A stretch of DNA of 64,000 nucleotides from CAVSNH01 sp963729275 (GCA_963729275.1 CAVSNH010000003.1:186001-250000), one strand, 5' to 3'; positions 41,574-50,653 are shown, numbered from the stretch's first letter. Made by a program: numbers and translations. Notes: a model not told the origin generated them from the sequence alone.

Positions 41574-42276
41574 CGAGCTGCAGCCTCCGGAACGCCTCGG
41601 CGTAGCGGACGCCACACTGCCGGCCGGCGTCCTCGGCACCGAGATGCACGGCGGCCGAGGCCCACTCGCCGCCGTCGGGGAACTGGCTGCGATGACAGGC
41701 CACGGCCGCGCCTTTCACCTCGATGGTGGACGAAATGTCGATCCAGACGTCGGGCTCGAGCGTGCCGGAGAGGAGGACGGTCCCCACCTGATGAGCCGGA
41801 CCGGCGCCCGGGAAGTACAGCGGGAGCGCAGCCGCCGGCGCCACCGCGTCGAGCACGGCCAGGCCCACGACCCGGTGATCGCGGTGGTTGAAGTACCCCT
41901 GCCCGAAGAACATCGCCGTTGGGTCGGGGGCCAGCACAACCTCGGGGCGGTGGCGGCGTACGACCTCCACCAGCTGCCGGCGGAGGTCGAGATCGTCGTT
42001 GAGCTCCCCGTCGGGATATCCGAGCGACTCCTCACCGGACAGGCCGAGCACGGCTGCCGCCTCTCGCGCCTCGGCACCCCGCCGCCGGGCCAGCTCGCCG
42101 GCATCGGCTGCCGGGTCGGTCGTGCCTTTCGCCCCGTCCGTGCACAACACCACCCGGATCTCGCACCCCGCCTTGGACCACGCAGCCAGTGTCCCGCCGC
42201 AGGAGACGTCGGGGTCGTCGGGATGGGCGTAGACAGCCAGGGCCCGCCGGGGCACCTCGTCGAGGAGCTCGGGCAT
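41566..42276 (-). CDS. PIG-L family deacetylase
   Basis: Zinc-dependent N-deacetylase (LmbE/MshB type), 236 aa. The zinc motif is VYAHPDDPDVSCGG; the distal histidine is in GYFNHRDHRVVG. Relatives deacetylate GlcNAc-inositol in mycothiol synthesis or its S-conjugates, and other GlcNAc derivatives; the actual substrate cannot be chosen. ATG 42276 comes right after the nrdR stop, and its own stop overlaps dinB, so the three form one transcription unit. Confidence 0.88.
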   Translation of the reverse strand: MPELLDEVPRRALAVYAHPDDPDVSCGGTLAAWSKAGCEIRVVLCTDGAKGTTDPAADAGELARRRGAEAREAAAVLGLSGEESLGYPDGELNDDLDLRRQLVEVVRRHRPEVVLAPDPTAMFFGQGYFNHRDHRVVGLAVLDAVAPAAALPLYFPGAGPAHQVGTVLLSGTLEPDVWIDISSTIEVKGAAVACHRSQFPDGGEWASAAVHLGAEDAGRQCGVRYAEAFRRLQLGG

Positions 42277-42277
42277 C

Positions 42278-42775
42278 TCAGACGTTCCCCGTCGGCCGCT
42301 CCGAGCTTGTCGCCGGCTGTTTGGGAGCCGTGGTCTTGAGCAGGCCGACCTCGCGCCGAAAGTCCTCGGCACCCTCGAAGCCCTTGTAGACGCTCGCGAA
42401 CCGCAGATAGGCAACCTCGTCGACCGCCCGCAGCCGGTCGAGGACGGCCAGTCCCACCTGCTCGGAGGTGGGCGCCGGGCCGAGCTCTCGCAGCTCCTCC
42501 TCGACCTCCCGGGCCATGGTCTCGAGGGCCGACTCGGGCACGGGCCGGTTTTTGGTGGCCGCCCGGAGCCCGTCGATGACCTTGCCGCGGTCGAACGGCT
42601 CTCGCATGCCCGAGCGCTTGACGACGGTGAGCGGCACCTCCTCCATCCGCTCGAAGGTGGTGTACCGCTGGCCACAGCTCACGCACTCGCGGCGACGCCG
42701 GATAGCCGCCCCGTCCTCGGCCAGCCTCGAGTCGACGACCCGGTCGTCGTCGGCAAGACAATGCGGGCAGCGCAC
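42278..42775 (-). CDS. nrdR: ribonucleotide reductase regulator NrdR
   Basis: Zinc-ribbon and ATP-cone repressor of ribonucleotide reductase genes, 165 aa. The zinc ribbon is CPHC plus CVSCGQRYTTFER. The ATP cone spans VVKRSGMREPFDRGKVIDGL to VYKGFEGAEDFRRE. GTG 42775 begins directly at VRCPHC, the canonical start. The LysM gene lies 132 featureless bases upstream. lexA, a LysM protein and nrdR occur in this order in M. tuberculosis (Rv2720, Rv2719c, Rv2718c). Confidence 0.94.
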   Translation of the reverse strand: MRCPHCLADDDRVVDSRLAEDGAAIRRRRECVSCGQRYTTFERMEEVPLTVVKRSGMREPFDRGKVIDGLRAATKNRPVPESALETMAREVEEELRELGPAPTSEQVGLAVLDRLRAVDEVAYLRFASVYKGFEGAEDFRREVGLLKTTAPKQPATSSERPTGNV

Positions 42776-42907
42776 GCTTGCGAGGCTACTGCCGGCCGCC
42801 TTCGACCTCCGGTTGCCTCCGTCGATCACCCGCTGCCTCTCGCCGTGTCGGCCCGGACATCATCCCGACCCATGGCATGACGCGGCCGAGACGCACCCCC
42901 AACCCGT

Positions 42908-43339
42908 TCAGGGCAACCGGACTTCCTCGCCAGGCACGACCGTGTCGGTGCCGAGCTGTGCCTCCATGCGGTCGACCAACGGCCGCGGGTCGCCGGTCGG
43001 GTCGACCCGCTCGGCGATGGTCCAGAGCGTGTCACCCGGCCGCACGACGTAGGCGGCCGGGTGACCGGTCCCCGCCAGGGCGGAACCGGGGGCGTGGGAG
43101 GTACCACCGGCTCCGCCCAGCGGAAGAGCGAGCACGCCGAGGAGGAGGGCCATGAGCACGAGGAGGGTACGACGCCGGCGGACCTCGAGAGAGACCCGTC
43201 GGCGGGGCGCCGGGCGGGCCGGCGGCTCGCTGTCTTCGGGCCATTCCCCCGCTCTTTCCACCAGTCGCAGGCGAGGGGGCGGGTACTCCTCGGCGACGAA
43301 CTCGCTGGTGAGAGGCGGATAGAGCTCGAGGACGGTCAT
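42908..43339 (-). CDS. LysM membrane protein, probable SOS division inhibitor (ChiZ/YneA-like)
   Basis: 143 aa. A Pro/Arg-rich cytoplasmic part precedes one membrane segment at about residues 60-76 (LLVLMALLLGVLALPLGG). An extracytoplasmic LysM motif follows (YVVRPGDTLWTIAERVDPTG, ending VVPGEEVRLP). Its place opposite lexA across four LexA boxes matches Rv2719c (ChiZ) of M. tuberculosis, Bacillus YneA and Corynebacterium DivS, which halt division after DNA damage. That role is inferred from synteny and layout. Confidence 0.85.
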   Translation of the reverse strand: MTVLELYPPLTSEFVAEEYPPPRLRLVERAGEWPEDSEPPARPAPRRRVSLEVRRRRTLLVLMALLLGVLALPLGGAGGTSHAPGSALAGTGHPAAYVVRPGDTLWTIAERVDPTGDPRPLVDRMEAQLGTDTVVPGEEVRLP

Positions 43340-43383
43340 GGCCGCGATCGAGACCCGGCCGACCGAGCGGCCCGTGCCACTGT

Positions 43384-43505
43384 CGAACGCATGTTCGTCA
43401 TGCTCTGCATCCCATCACGAACGCACGTTCGCTGTCAAGCACCCAGGCGAACAAATGTTTGCCCTGCGCCGGCCGGCCCGCTACCGTTACCCAAACGCAC
43501 GTTCG
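43384..43505. promoter_or_regulatory. four LexA (SOS) boxes between lexA and the LysM gene
   Basis: CGAACGCATGTTCG at 43384-43397, CGAACGCACGTTCG at 43418-43431, CGAACAAATGTTTG at 43448-43461 and CAAACGCACGTTCG at 43492-43505 all fit the Gram-positive CGAACN4GTTYG-type LexA site. The first is a perfect palindrome. They fill the 230 bases between the divergent start codons, so both genes are expected to be LexA-repressed. Confidence 0.9.
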
Positions 43506-43569
43506 CCCCCTCGGGGCCCCACAGCGGGCACCCGGGACGGAGACCGGCGGCGACCAGAACGGAGGCGGA

Positions 43570-44199
43570 ATGGCCCAGGTCCTGAGCAACAAGCGCAAGG
43601 AGATCCTCGACTGCATCGCTTCATCCGTCGCCGACCGCGGCTACCCCCCCTCGGTGCGGGAGATCGGCGAAGTGGTCGGCCTCACCTCTTCCTCCACCGT
43701 GCACGCCCACCTGGCCGTGCTGCAACGAGAGGGTTACCTGCGGCGTGACCCGACCAAACCGCGGGCCATCGAGGTCTGCTACGACCCGTCGTCCAAGGTC
43801 ATCGTCGAGTCGCGCCCGGTGCGCCACGTGCCGCTGGTCGGTGAGGTGGCGGCGGGCACCGGCGTGCTGGCCCAGGAGAACATCGAAGAGCTCTTGCCGC
43901 TACCGGAGGACTTCACCGGCACGGGCACCCTGTTCATGCTGCGAGTGAGAGGCGACTCGATGATCGACGCCGGCATCTTCGACGGTGACTTCGTCGTCGT
44001 CCGCCAGCAGCCCGAAGCCGAAGCCGGCGACGTGGTGGTGGCCGGCGTGCCCGGCGACGAGGCCACGGTCAAGACGTTCTCGCGCCGCGGCGGACAGGTC
44101 ATCCTCACACCGGCGAACGAGCGCCTCTCCCCCATGGTCTTCGACCCGGCCGACGTGGTGGTCTACGGCAAGGTGGTCACCGTCCTGCGCCGGCTCTGA
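43570..44199 (+). CDS. lexA: SOS repressor LexA
   Basis: Self-cleaving repressor, 209 aa. ATG 43570 follows GGAGGCGGA. The N-terminal winged helix has NKRKEILDCIASSVADRGYP and VREIGEVVGLTSSSTVHAHL. Cleavage would be at Ala-Gly in GEVAAGTGVLAQEN. The catalytic serine is in RGDSMIDAGIFDGD and the lysine in DEATVKTFSRR. Four operators lie upstream, so it is autoregulated. It converges with dapE. Confidence 0.96.
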   Translation: MAQVLSNKRKEILDCIASSVADRGYPPSVREIGEVVGLTSSSTVHAHLAVLQREGYLRRDPTKPRAIEVCYDPSSKVIVESRPVRHVPLVGEVAAGTGVLAQENIEELLPLPEDFTGTGTLFMLRVRGDSMIDAGIFDGDFVVVRQQPEAEAGDVVVAGVPGDEATVKTFSRRGGQVILTPANERLSPMVFDPADVVVYGKVVTVLRRL

Positions 44200-44237
44200 A
44201 GCCGATTCCGAGGACGGGCCGTTGACGCCGGCCTAGC

Positions 44238-44273
44238 GGTGCTTCCCGGTGGTGCTTCCCGGTGGTGCTTCAG
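44238..44273. repeat. 13-bp tandem repeat at the lexA-dapE junction
   Basis: GGTGCTTCCCGGT occurs twice in tandem (44238-44250, 44251-44263) with a partial third copy that runs into the dapE stop region. It fills much of the 70-base gap between convergent genes. No stable hairpin is obvious. Confidence 0.8.
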
Positions 44274-45370
44274 TGACGGCCCAGGAGCACCGAGGCGAGC
44301 ACCCGAAAGGCGTCGACCAGGTCAGCGCCAGTCACGAACTCGTGAGGGGTGTGGGCGAGCAAGGGGTCACCTGGCCCGAAGTTTGTCGCCGCGATGCCGT
44401 GGGCGGCGAAGGTGGCCGTGTCGGTCCATCCCAGCTTGGCCCGGGCGGGTGCCCCAGTAGCGTCGACCAGCGCGCCCAGCACCGGGTCTTCGAGCATGGG
44501 TAGGGCCCCGGGGGCGCTGTCGACCAGTTCCCAGCAGTCGTCAGTCTCGAGGTAGGGACCGAGCAAGAGCTGGAGCGCCGACTCGGCGTTCGCCACGGTG
44601 CGGTCTGGGGCGAACCGGTGGTTGAGGACCACGGTGGCGGCATCCGGCACCACATTGTTGGCCACTCCCCCCTCGACGCGGACGACCTGCAATTGCTCGG
44701 CGTACTCACACCCGTCGATGACCGGACGGCGTCCCGAATAGGCCGACACCGCGGCAAGCAGCGGAGCAAGGCGATGGATGGCGTTCCGGCCCTCGGCCGG
44801 CCGGGCCGTGTGCGCCCGCCGGCCGAGTAGCTCGACCCGGACCTGCAACGTGCCCTGGCACCCGGCTTCGACGACCCCGGCCGTGGGTTCGGCGAGGATG
44901 GCCGCGTCGGCGCCCAGCAGGTCAGGACGAGCCTCGAAGACCCGCCGCATCCCGTTGTGGCGCTGCTCGACCTCCTCACAAGCGTAGAAGCACCATGTGA
45001 TATCCACCTCAGGGCGCTCGAGTGAACGGGCCAGGTGCAAGAGGACGGCCAGTCCGCCCTTCATGTCGGCGGCGCCAACCCCGTAGATAGAGTCGTCCTG
45101 GCGGCGAGGATGCGCGTTCTCATCGGTGGCCGGCACGGTGTCGAGATGTCCGGCCACGACGACGCGCCGGGAACGACCGCTCTCGGTGCGAGCCACCACG
45201 TTGTCCTCGACGCGTTCGGTGACCAACCACGCACAGTCTCGGAGGGAGGCCTCCACGAGATCGGCGAGCGGGCCTTCGGCATGGCTGGGCGAGGGAACCG
45301 CGATGAGCAAGGTGGCCAGTTCGAGCAGCGCCTCCTGCGTATCGCTGCCGGTGACCGATCGCTCGGTCAC
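44270..45370 (-). CDS. dapE: succinyl-diaminopimelate desuccinylase
   Basis: M20-family zinc hydrolase, 366 aa, removing succinate from N-succinyl-LL-DAP. Metal ligands appear in VVAGHLDTVPA, GVGAADMKGGLAVLL (bridging Asp), CFYACEEVEQRHNG (catalytic and metal Glu) and the C-terminal NFGPGDPLLAHTPHEFV. The dimerisation domain has RRAHTARPAEGRNAIHRL. GTG 45370 overlaps the dapD stop as GTGA. This form resembles actinobacterial DapE. Confidence 0.92.
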   Translation of the reverse strand: MTERSVTGSDTQEALLELATLLIAVPSPSHAEGPLADLVEASLRDCAWLVTERVEDNVVARTESGRSRRVVVAGHLDTVPATDENAHPRRQDDSIYGVGAADMKGGLAVLLHLARSLERPEVDITWCFYACEEVEQRHNGMRRVFEARPDLLGADAAILAEPTAGVVEAGCQGTLQVRVELLGRRAHTARPAEGRNAIHRLAPLLAAVSAYSGRRPVIDGCEYAEQLQVVRVEGGVANNVVPDAATVVLNHRFAPDRTVANAESALQLLLGPYLETDDCWELVDSAPGALPMLEDPVLGALVDATGAPARAKLGWTDTATFAAHGIAATNFGPGDPLLAHTPHEFVTGADLVDAFRVLASVLLGRH

Positions 45371-46215
45371 ACCGAGACCCCGTGCTCCCGAAGGATGGCG
45401 TTCAGCTGAGCCTTGTCGTGGCGCTCCCCTTCGGTGAGCCGGCGCAGCACGAGCACACACGCCAAGAAGAACTCACCCCCGCCGAACTGGCGACGTCGCG
45501 AGGCCGGGACGGCCACCGACCAGGGCGGCACGTGTCCACGGCTCAGCTCCTCGCCGGTCTCGGCGTCGATGACAGGGATCGACGGGTTGAGGAGTGTCCC
45601 CTCCCCGAGCACCGAGCCCCGCCCGACGCGGGCACCCTGGGTGATCATCGACCTGCTGCCGATGTTGACCTCGTCTTCGATGACCACCGGTGCAGCCTGT
45701 GGCGGTTCGAGCACCCCGCCGATGCCCACGCCGCCCGACAGGTGCACCTGCTCGCCGATCTGGGCACAGGAGCCGACGGTGGCCCACGTGTCGACCATGG
45801 TGCCGGCGCCCACCCGGGCACCGATGTTCACGTAGCTCGGCATGCAGATGACCCCGCGGTCGAGGAACGAGCCCCACCGGGCCGAGGCCCCGGGCACCAC
45901 CCGGACGCCGGACGCGGCGTAGTCGTGCTTGAGCGGCAGTTTGTCGGCGTACTCGAAAGGGCCGACTTCGGTGGTCTCCATCGATCGCAACCGAAAGAAG
46001 AGGAGGATGGCCCGCTTCAGCCATTCGTGCACCACTACCTCGTCGGTGGCCGGGTCGATCTCGGCTACCCGGGCGTCCCCGCGGTCGAGGAGCTCGATCG
46101 TGGCCGTGACCACCTCCAGAGCGTCGGCGTCCCCGGGCGAGAGGTCAGAGGCCGTCGACCAGAGCTCGTCGATCGAGGACTCGAGGTCGGACACCTGAGA
46201 GACGTTAGCCAGCAC
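45367..46215 (-). CDS. dapD: tetrahydrodipicolinate N-succinyltransferase
   Basis: Left-handed beta-helix acyltransferase, about 282 aa. A helical N-terminal domain (VTATIELLDRGDARVAEID) precedes hexapeptide repeats: GARVGAGTMVDTWATVGS, GEQVHLSGGVGIGGVLEP and DEVNIGSRSMITQGARVG. The closeness of these blocks to the E. coli enzyme is notable, since the mycobacterial DapD is divergent. GTG 46215 has AGGAAGG just upstream; GTG 46194 and TTG 46272 are alternatives. Overlaps dapE. Confidence 0.92.
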   Translation of the reverse strand: MLANVSQVSDLESSIDELWSTASDLSPGDADALEVVTATIELLDRGDARVAEIDPATDEVVVHEWLKRAILLFFRLRSMETTEVGPFEYADKLPLKHDYAASGVRVVPGASARWGSFLDRGVICMPSYVNIGARVGAGTMVDTWATVGSCAQIGEQVHLSGGVGIGGVLEPPQAAPVVIEDEVNIGSRSMITQGARVGRGSVLGEGTLLNPSIPVIDAETGEELSRGHVPPWSVAVPASRRRQFGGGEFFLACVLVLRRLTEGERHDKAQLNAILREHGVSV

Positions 46216-46276
46216 CGCCTTCCTGCCCGAGCTTGCAACCGGGATCGATGGAGGTGTTTCCCCCGTTCGCAAAGGA

Positions 46277-47446
46277 TCAGGCCGTTGCCGGTGTGGGCTC
46301 CCCGGCGCCAGCCAGCCGGGAGGCCACGAGCTCGAGCCGGTCCATCGGCTGCACGGCAGCGATGCGCACGAAGGCGGCGCCGGCCGGTCCGTAGAACTCG
46401 CCGGGGCTCACGAGGAGCCCGGCTCGACGGGCGAGAACGGAGGCCAGGCCCCAACCGTCCCCGAGGTCCGGCGGAACCGGCATCCATAGGTAGAAGCCGC
46501 CGTCGGGAAGGCCAACCGGCCAACCGACCCGGCCGAAGGCGGCAGCCAAGAACTCCAACCGCTGGCGGTAGCGCGCTCGTTGCTCGTCGACGTGGAGGTC
46601 GTCGCCCAGGGCGACGACGGCCGCATCCTGTACGGGACCGGGGACCATGAGCCCGGCGTGACGGCGCACATCGGCCAGGTAACCGACCAGCTCGGCGTCA
46701 CCGGCATAGAAGCCGGCCCGCACACCGGCCAGGTTCGACCGTTTGGAGAGCGAGTGGACGGCCACGACACCGTCGCTGCCCGTCTCGAGCATGGAACGGG
46801 GCGGCCAGCGCCACGTGAACTCGGCGTAGCACTCGTCGGCGAATACCGGGATGCCCCGCGGCCGGGCCCACGCCGCCACCTCGTCGGGGTCGGTGAGGCG
46901 TCCGGTGGGGTTCGACGGGGAGTTGGTCCAGAGGAGGAGGGCGCGGGTCACGTCGGCGTCGTCGACGGCGGCGAGGTCGAGACCGCCTCGGCCGAGCTCC
47001 GGCACGCCGACCGCCCGGCAGCCGCCCAAAAGGGCGCCCATGGCGTAGGTCGGGTAAGACACTTCCGGGTAGAGCACGGTGTCCCGATCCGGGGTTCGCA
47101 GACGGAGGTAGTGGGCGACCGAGGCGACGAACTCCTTCGTCCCCACACACGATGCCAGCTGCGTCGATGGGTCGACGGTCACGCCGAAGCGCCGGGTCAG
47201 CCAGTCGGCCGCCGCACGGCGATAGGTGATCGACCCCATGGCCGACGGATAGCCGCGGGCCGTCTCGGATCCGGCCAGGGCCCGCAGGACGGCCGCGGGT
47301 GGCGGGTCGCACGGCGTTCCCACTGAGCAGTCCACCACCCCGTCGGCACCGAAGAGGCTGACCGCCTCGGCCGACAACGCGTCCAGGCGGGCATAGGGAT
47401 AGGGCGGCGGGCGGAACCCGACAGGCCGCGTACCTTCCCGGCTCAC
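46277..47446 (-). CDS. dapC: N-succinyldiaminopimelate aminotransferase (class I/II)
   Basis: Fold-type I PLP aminotransferase, 389 aa. TNSPSNPTGRL is the cofactor/substrate loop, VFADECYAEF the Asp and Tyr that hold PLP, and HSLSKRSNLAGVRAGF the Schiff-base lysine. The C-terminal arginine lies in AFVRIAAV. Placement next to dapD and dapE supports DapC over other aminotransferases. GTG 47446 overlaps the hflX stop (GTGA). Confidence 0.88.
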   Translation of the reverse strand: MSREGTRPVGFRPPPYPYARLDALSAEAVSLFGADGVVDCSVGTPCDPPPAAVLRALAGSETARGYPSAMGSITYRRAAADWLTRRFGVTVDPSTQLASCVGTKEFVASVAHYLRLRTPDRDTVLYPEVSYPTYAMGALLGGCRAVGVPELGRGGLDLAAVDDADVTRALLLWTNSPSNPTGRLTDPDEVAAWARPRGIPVFADECYAEFTWRWPPRSMLETGSDGVVAVHSLSKRSNLAGVRAGFYAGDAELVGYLADVRRHAGLMVPGPVQDAAVVALGDDLHVDEQRARYRQRLEFLAAAFGRVGWPVGLPDGGFYLWMPVPPDLGDGWGLASVLARRAGLLVSPGEFYGPAGAAFVRIAAVQPMDRLELVASRLAGAGEPTPATA

Positions 47447-48741
47447 GAAACCAGGAAATCTCGGAAGCGCCAGGCGCCGGCATCGTCCAGCACCACCTGA
47501 ATGCGGGTCGACCCCTCGCCGGCGATCTCCCCGACGATCCCGCCCTCGCGGTGCACGGCGGCGAGCACGTCACCTCGGGTCCACGGGATCTCGAGCTCGA
47601 CCACCCGATCGCCGATCCGCAGCCGGTCGCCCATGGTCTCGAGCAACTCGTCGATGCCGGCCCCGGTGCGGGCCGAGATGGCGAGCGCCCCCGGGTGGGC
47701 GGCGAGAAGACGACGGGCCTCCTCGCCGATGGCGTCCATCTCGTCGATCTTGTTGACCACGAGCAGCTCGGGCCGATCGTCGGCCCCGATCTCGGCCAGC
47801 ACACTGTGGACGGCGTCGACCTGGCCCTCGAGATCGGGGGCAGAGCCGTCGACCACATGGACGATGAGGTCGGACTCGACCACCACCTCGAGGGTGGAGC
47901 GAAAGGACTCGACCAGCTGGTGGGGAAGCTTGCGGACGAAGCCGACCGTGTCGGTGAGCAGGACCGTCTCACCACCGGGGAGGTCGAGCTGTCGGGTGCG
48001 GGGGTCGAGCGTCGAGAACAGGCGGTTCTCGACGAGCACGTCGGCCCCCGACAGGCGGTTGAGCAGGGTCGACTTGCCGGCGTTGGTGTAGCCCACGAGC
48101 GAGACCAGGCGCTGGCGCGACCGGGACCGGCTTCGACGTTGGGTCCGCCGGGTTCGCTCCAGCTGGCGCAGGTCCGACTCGAGGCGGCGCATCCGGCTGG
48201 CCAGCCGACGACGATCCACCTCGAGCTGCGTCTCGCCCGGGCCTCGTGAGCCGATGCCGCCGGCCTGTTGGCTGAGGGACAGGCCGCGACCGCGGAGACG
48301 TGGCAAGCGGTAGCGCAGAAGAGCCAGCTCCACCTGGGCCCGCCCTTCGGGCGTGCGGGCGTTCTGGGCGAAGATGTCGAGGATCACCGCCGTGCGGTCG
48401 ATGGCCGTCCGCCCGAGGATGTGCTCGAGGTTGCGCTGTTGGGCGGGGCTCAGGTCGTTGTCGAAGACGACCGTGTCGGCGTCCGTGGCCAAACAGATGG
48501 AGCGGAGGTCCTCGGCCTTCCCCTTTCCCAGGTAGGTCGAAGGGTCCGGTGCGTCGCGGCGTTGCATGACCCGATCCACCACGTCCGCACCCGCGGTGTC
48601 CACCAGGCGCGCCAGCTCGTCGAGGGCTGCCTCGGTTTCGGCCTGGGTGGCCGGCGGCACGGTCACCCCGACGAGCACGATGCGCTCCCGGACTGCCCGG
48701 GAGATGAGGGTGTCGGTGAAGGCGCTCTGGTCGGGCGTCAT
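47443..48741 (-). CDS. hflX: ribosome-rescue GTPase HflX
   Basis: 432 aa. The N-terminal HflX domain has DPSTYLGKGKAEDL and DNDLSPAQQRNLEHIL. A coiled coil is preceded by GGIGSRGPGETQLEVDRRR. The G domain has GYTNAGKSTLLN (G1), LLTDTVGFVRKLP (G3) and VVNKIDEMD (G4). HflX splits stalled or heat-damaged ribosomes. It overlaps dapF by ATGA, and dapC by GTGA, so it is embedded in the dap transcription unit. Confidence 0.95.
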   Translation of the reverse strand: MTPDQSAFTDTLISRAVRERIVLVGVTVPPATQAETEAALDELARLVDTAGADVVDRVMQRRDAPDPSTYLGKGKAEDLRSICLATDADTVVFDNDLSPAQQRNLEHILGRTAIDRTAVILDIFAQNARTPEGRAQVELALLRYRLPRLRGRGLSLSQQAGGIGSRGPGETQLEVDRRRLASRMRRLESDLRQLERTRRTQRRSRSRSRQRLVSLVGYTNAGKSTLLNRLSGADVLVENRLFSTLDPRTRQLDLPGGETVLLTDTVGFVRKLPHQLVESFRSTLEVVVESDLIVHVVDGSAPDLEGQVDAVHSVLAEIGADDRPELLVVNKIDEMDAIGEEARRLLAAHPGALAISARTGAGIDELLETMGDRLRIGDRVVELEIPWTRGDVLAAVHREGGIVGEIAGEGSTRIQVVLDDAGAWRFRDFLVS

Positions 48742-49592
48742 CGGTGGGTCGCCGCCAAGAGCACGGCGACGTCGACATCGATGTCGGCCACCTTGTGCAC
48801 AGGCCCACCGAGGCGGGCTGTCTCACCGGCGAAGGCGACGTTCAAGGTGCCGCCCGGATTGTGCACCCGCACGCGGTCACGGCTCAGCCCGGCGGCGCGG
48901 GCCACGGCCGCCGCGGCCACGCTCCCGGTACCGCAGGCCCGGGTCTCCCCGGCGCCGCGCTCCCATACCCGGAGGTCGATCTCGTCGCCACCGGTGTCGA
49001 CGGTCACGAACTCGACGTTGACGCCGCCCGGACGGCGGGCTTCGAGGGCGGCACCGGCAGCAGCCACGTCGGCGGACGTGAGGTCGGCGACCACCAGGAC
49101 GAGATGGGGATTGCCCACGTCGACCCACCGGGCCAGCTTCACACCGCCGGAGAGCGCCTCCACGTCGACACCCAGCTCGGCGTCGGCACCCAACTCCGGT
49201 GTGCCCATGTCCACCCAGGCGAACCCCGTGCCGGCGGGGCCCATTTCGAAGTCGACCGAGCGGGGGCCGGCGTCGGTCCGGACGGAGAACGTGGGGGGCC
49301 GGACCCAACCGGCGTCGATGGCCGCCTGGGCCAGGCAGCGCAGGCCATTGCCGCTCGTCTCGGCCACTCCGCCATCGGCGTTGCGCAGCTCCATGACGAG
49401 CTCGGCGCCATCGGGATCCCGCCGGACCCGGATGACACCGTCGGCACCCACGCCGTGGTGGCGGTGGCAGAGGGCGGCGACCACGTCCGGGGCCACCGGG
49501 ATGGTGCCGACGGCATCGAGGATGACGAGGAAGTCGTTGCCGGCGCCGTGGTGCTTGGTCAGGTGCAGGTGGGCCGGGTGCGTCGGGGTCAT
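48738..49592 (-). CDS. dapF: diaminopimelate epimerase
   Basis: PLP-independent epimerase turning LL-DAP into meso-DAP, 284 aa. The two catalytic cysteines are in ETSGNGLRCLAQ and GETRACGTGSVAAA. The N-terminal KHHGAGNDFLVI and RHHGVGADGV are typical. ATG 49592 overlaps the miaA stop, and its own stop overlaps hflX. The miaB-miaA-dapF-hflX order is common in actinobacteria. Confidence 0.95.
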   Translation of the reverse strand: MTPTHPAHLHLTKHHGAGNDFLVILDAVGTIPVAPDVVAALCHRHHGVGADGVIRVRRDPDGAELVMELRNADGGVAETSGNGLRCLAQAAIDAGWVRPPTFSVRTDAGPRSVDFEMGPAGTGFAWVDMGTPELGADAELGVDVEALSGGVKLARWVDVGNPHLVLVVADLTSADVAAAGAALEARRPGGVNVEFVTVDTGGDEIDLRVWERGAGETRACGTGSVAAAAVARAAGLSRDRVRVHNPGGTLNVAFAGETARLGGPVHKVADIDVDVAVLLAATHR

Positions 49593-50653
49593 CGGCCGAG
49601 CCAGTCTCCCACCGCGCCGCCTGCCTGCGCCGAAAGGCAGGCCACGACCCGGCCGGTGGCCGCCTCGGCCGAGTCGACCCACTCGATCCGAGGATCGCGT
49701 CGGAACCACGCCCATTGGCGCCTGGCGAAGGCACGGGTGCGCTGCTCGATGGCGGCCAGCGCCTCTGTCAACGGGACCCCTTCCTGCAGATGGGCGAGCA
49801 GCTCGCGGTAGCCGAGCGCCTGGCGAGCCGTGCCTGACAGACCGCCGGGGCGGGCGGCCAGGCGCACCACCTCGTCGAGGAAGCCGGCCTCCATCTGGCG
49901 GGTCAGCCGCTGGTGGATGCGGCGTTCGAGACCGGCCGCGTCGGGCTGGATGCCGATCAGCTTCACGGGCGTGTCCGGATAGCGCTCGAGCCCGGGCCCG
50001 AAGGACGAGAACGGCCGCCCCGACCCGAGGGTGACCTCGAGGGCGCGCAGGATGCGGCGTTCGTTGGCCATCTCCATCCGGGCCGCGGCCAGTGGGTCCA
50101 ACTCCGCCAGCCGGGTGTGCAACTGCGCGACGTGCCGGCGGCGCTCGGTCGACCCGGGTGAGCCGGCGGCCGTCAGCTCGGCCATCAACCCGGCAGAGAC
50201 GTGAGGGAAGCGGCCGGGAAACCGGAGCCCGTCGACCACCGCCCGCAGGTAGAGACCGGTCCCGCCCACCAGCACGGCACGATGGCGGCGCGTCGCGATG
50301 CCGGCCAAGGACAAGGCGGCCGCGTCCTGGAAGGCCCGCACCGAGAAGTTCTCGTCTGGATCGGCGATGTCGATGAGGTGATAGGGCACTTCGGCCCGGA
50401 CCGCCGGGCCCGGCTTGTCCGTTCCGATGTCCATCCCGCGATAGACGGCCATGGAGTCGACCGACACCAGCTCGACGGGAGGCGAGCCGCTCGCCGCCGC
50501 CGCCCGAGCCACCTCGAGGGCGGCGGCCGACTTGCCGGCGGCCGTGACACCCACCAGGGCCACGGTGTCCGACCCGACGGTGTCCGACCCGACGGTGTCC
50601 GACTCGACGATGGCCGACCCGGCGTCCCCTCTCGCGCCTTCAGCCACCGTCAT
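49589..50653 (-). CDS. miaA: tRNA dimethylallyltransferase
   Basis: Adds a prenyl group to A37 of tRNAs, 354 aa. The P-loop is VGVTAAGKSAAALE; VSVDSMAVYRGMDIGTDKP and PYHLIDIADP follow, then VLVGGTGLYLRAVVDG and RQWAWFRRDPR. The first 30 residues before the P-loop include three copies of SDTVG/SDTVA-type units from a 15-bp tandem repeat, so the N-terminus may be variable and the true start further in. ATG 50653 overlaps miaB (ATGA). Confidence 0.92.
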   Translation of the reverse strand: MTVAEGARGDAGSAIVESDTVGSDTVGSDTVALVGVTAAGKSAAALEVARAAAASGSPPVELVSVDSMAVYRGMDIGTDKPGPAVRAEVPYHLIDIADPDENFSVRAFQDAAALSLAGIATRRHRAVLVGGTGLYLRAVVDGLRFPGRFPHVSAGLMAELTAAGSPGSTERRRHVAQLHTRLAELDPLAAARMEMANERRILRALEVTLGSGRPFSSFGPGLERYPDTPVKLIGIQPDAAGLERRIHQRLTRQMEAGFLDEVVRLAARPGGLSGTARQALGYRELLAHLQEGVPLTEALAAIEQRTRAFARRQWAWFRRDPRIEWVDSAEAATGRVVACLSAQAGGAVGDWLGR

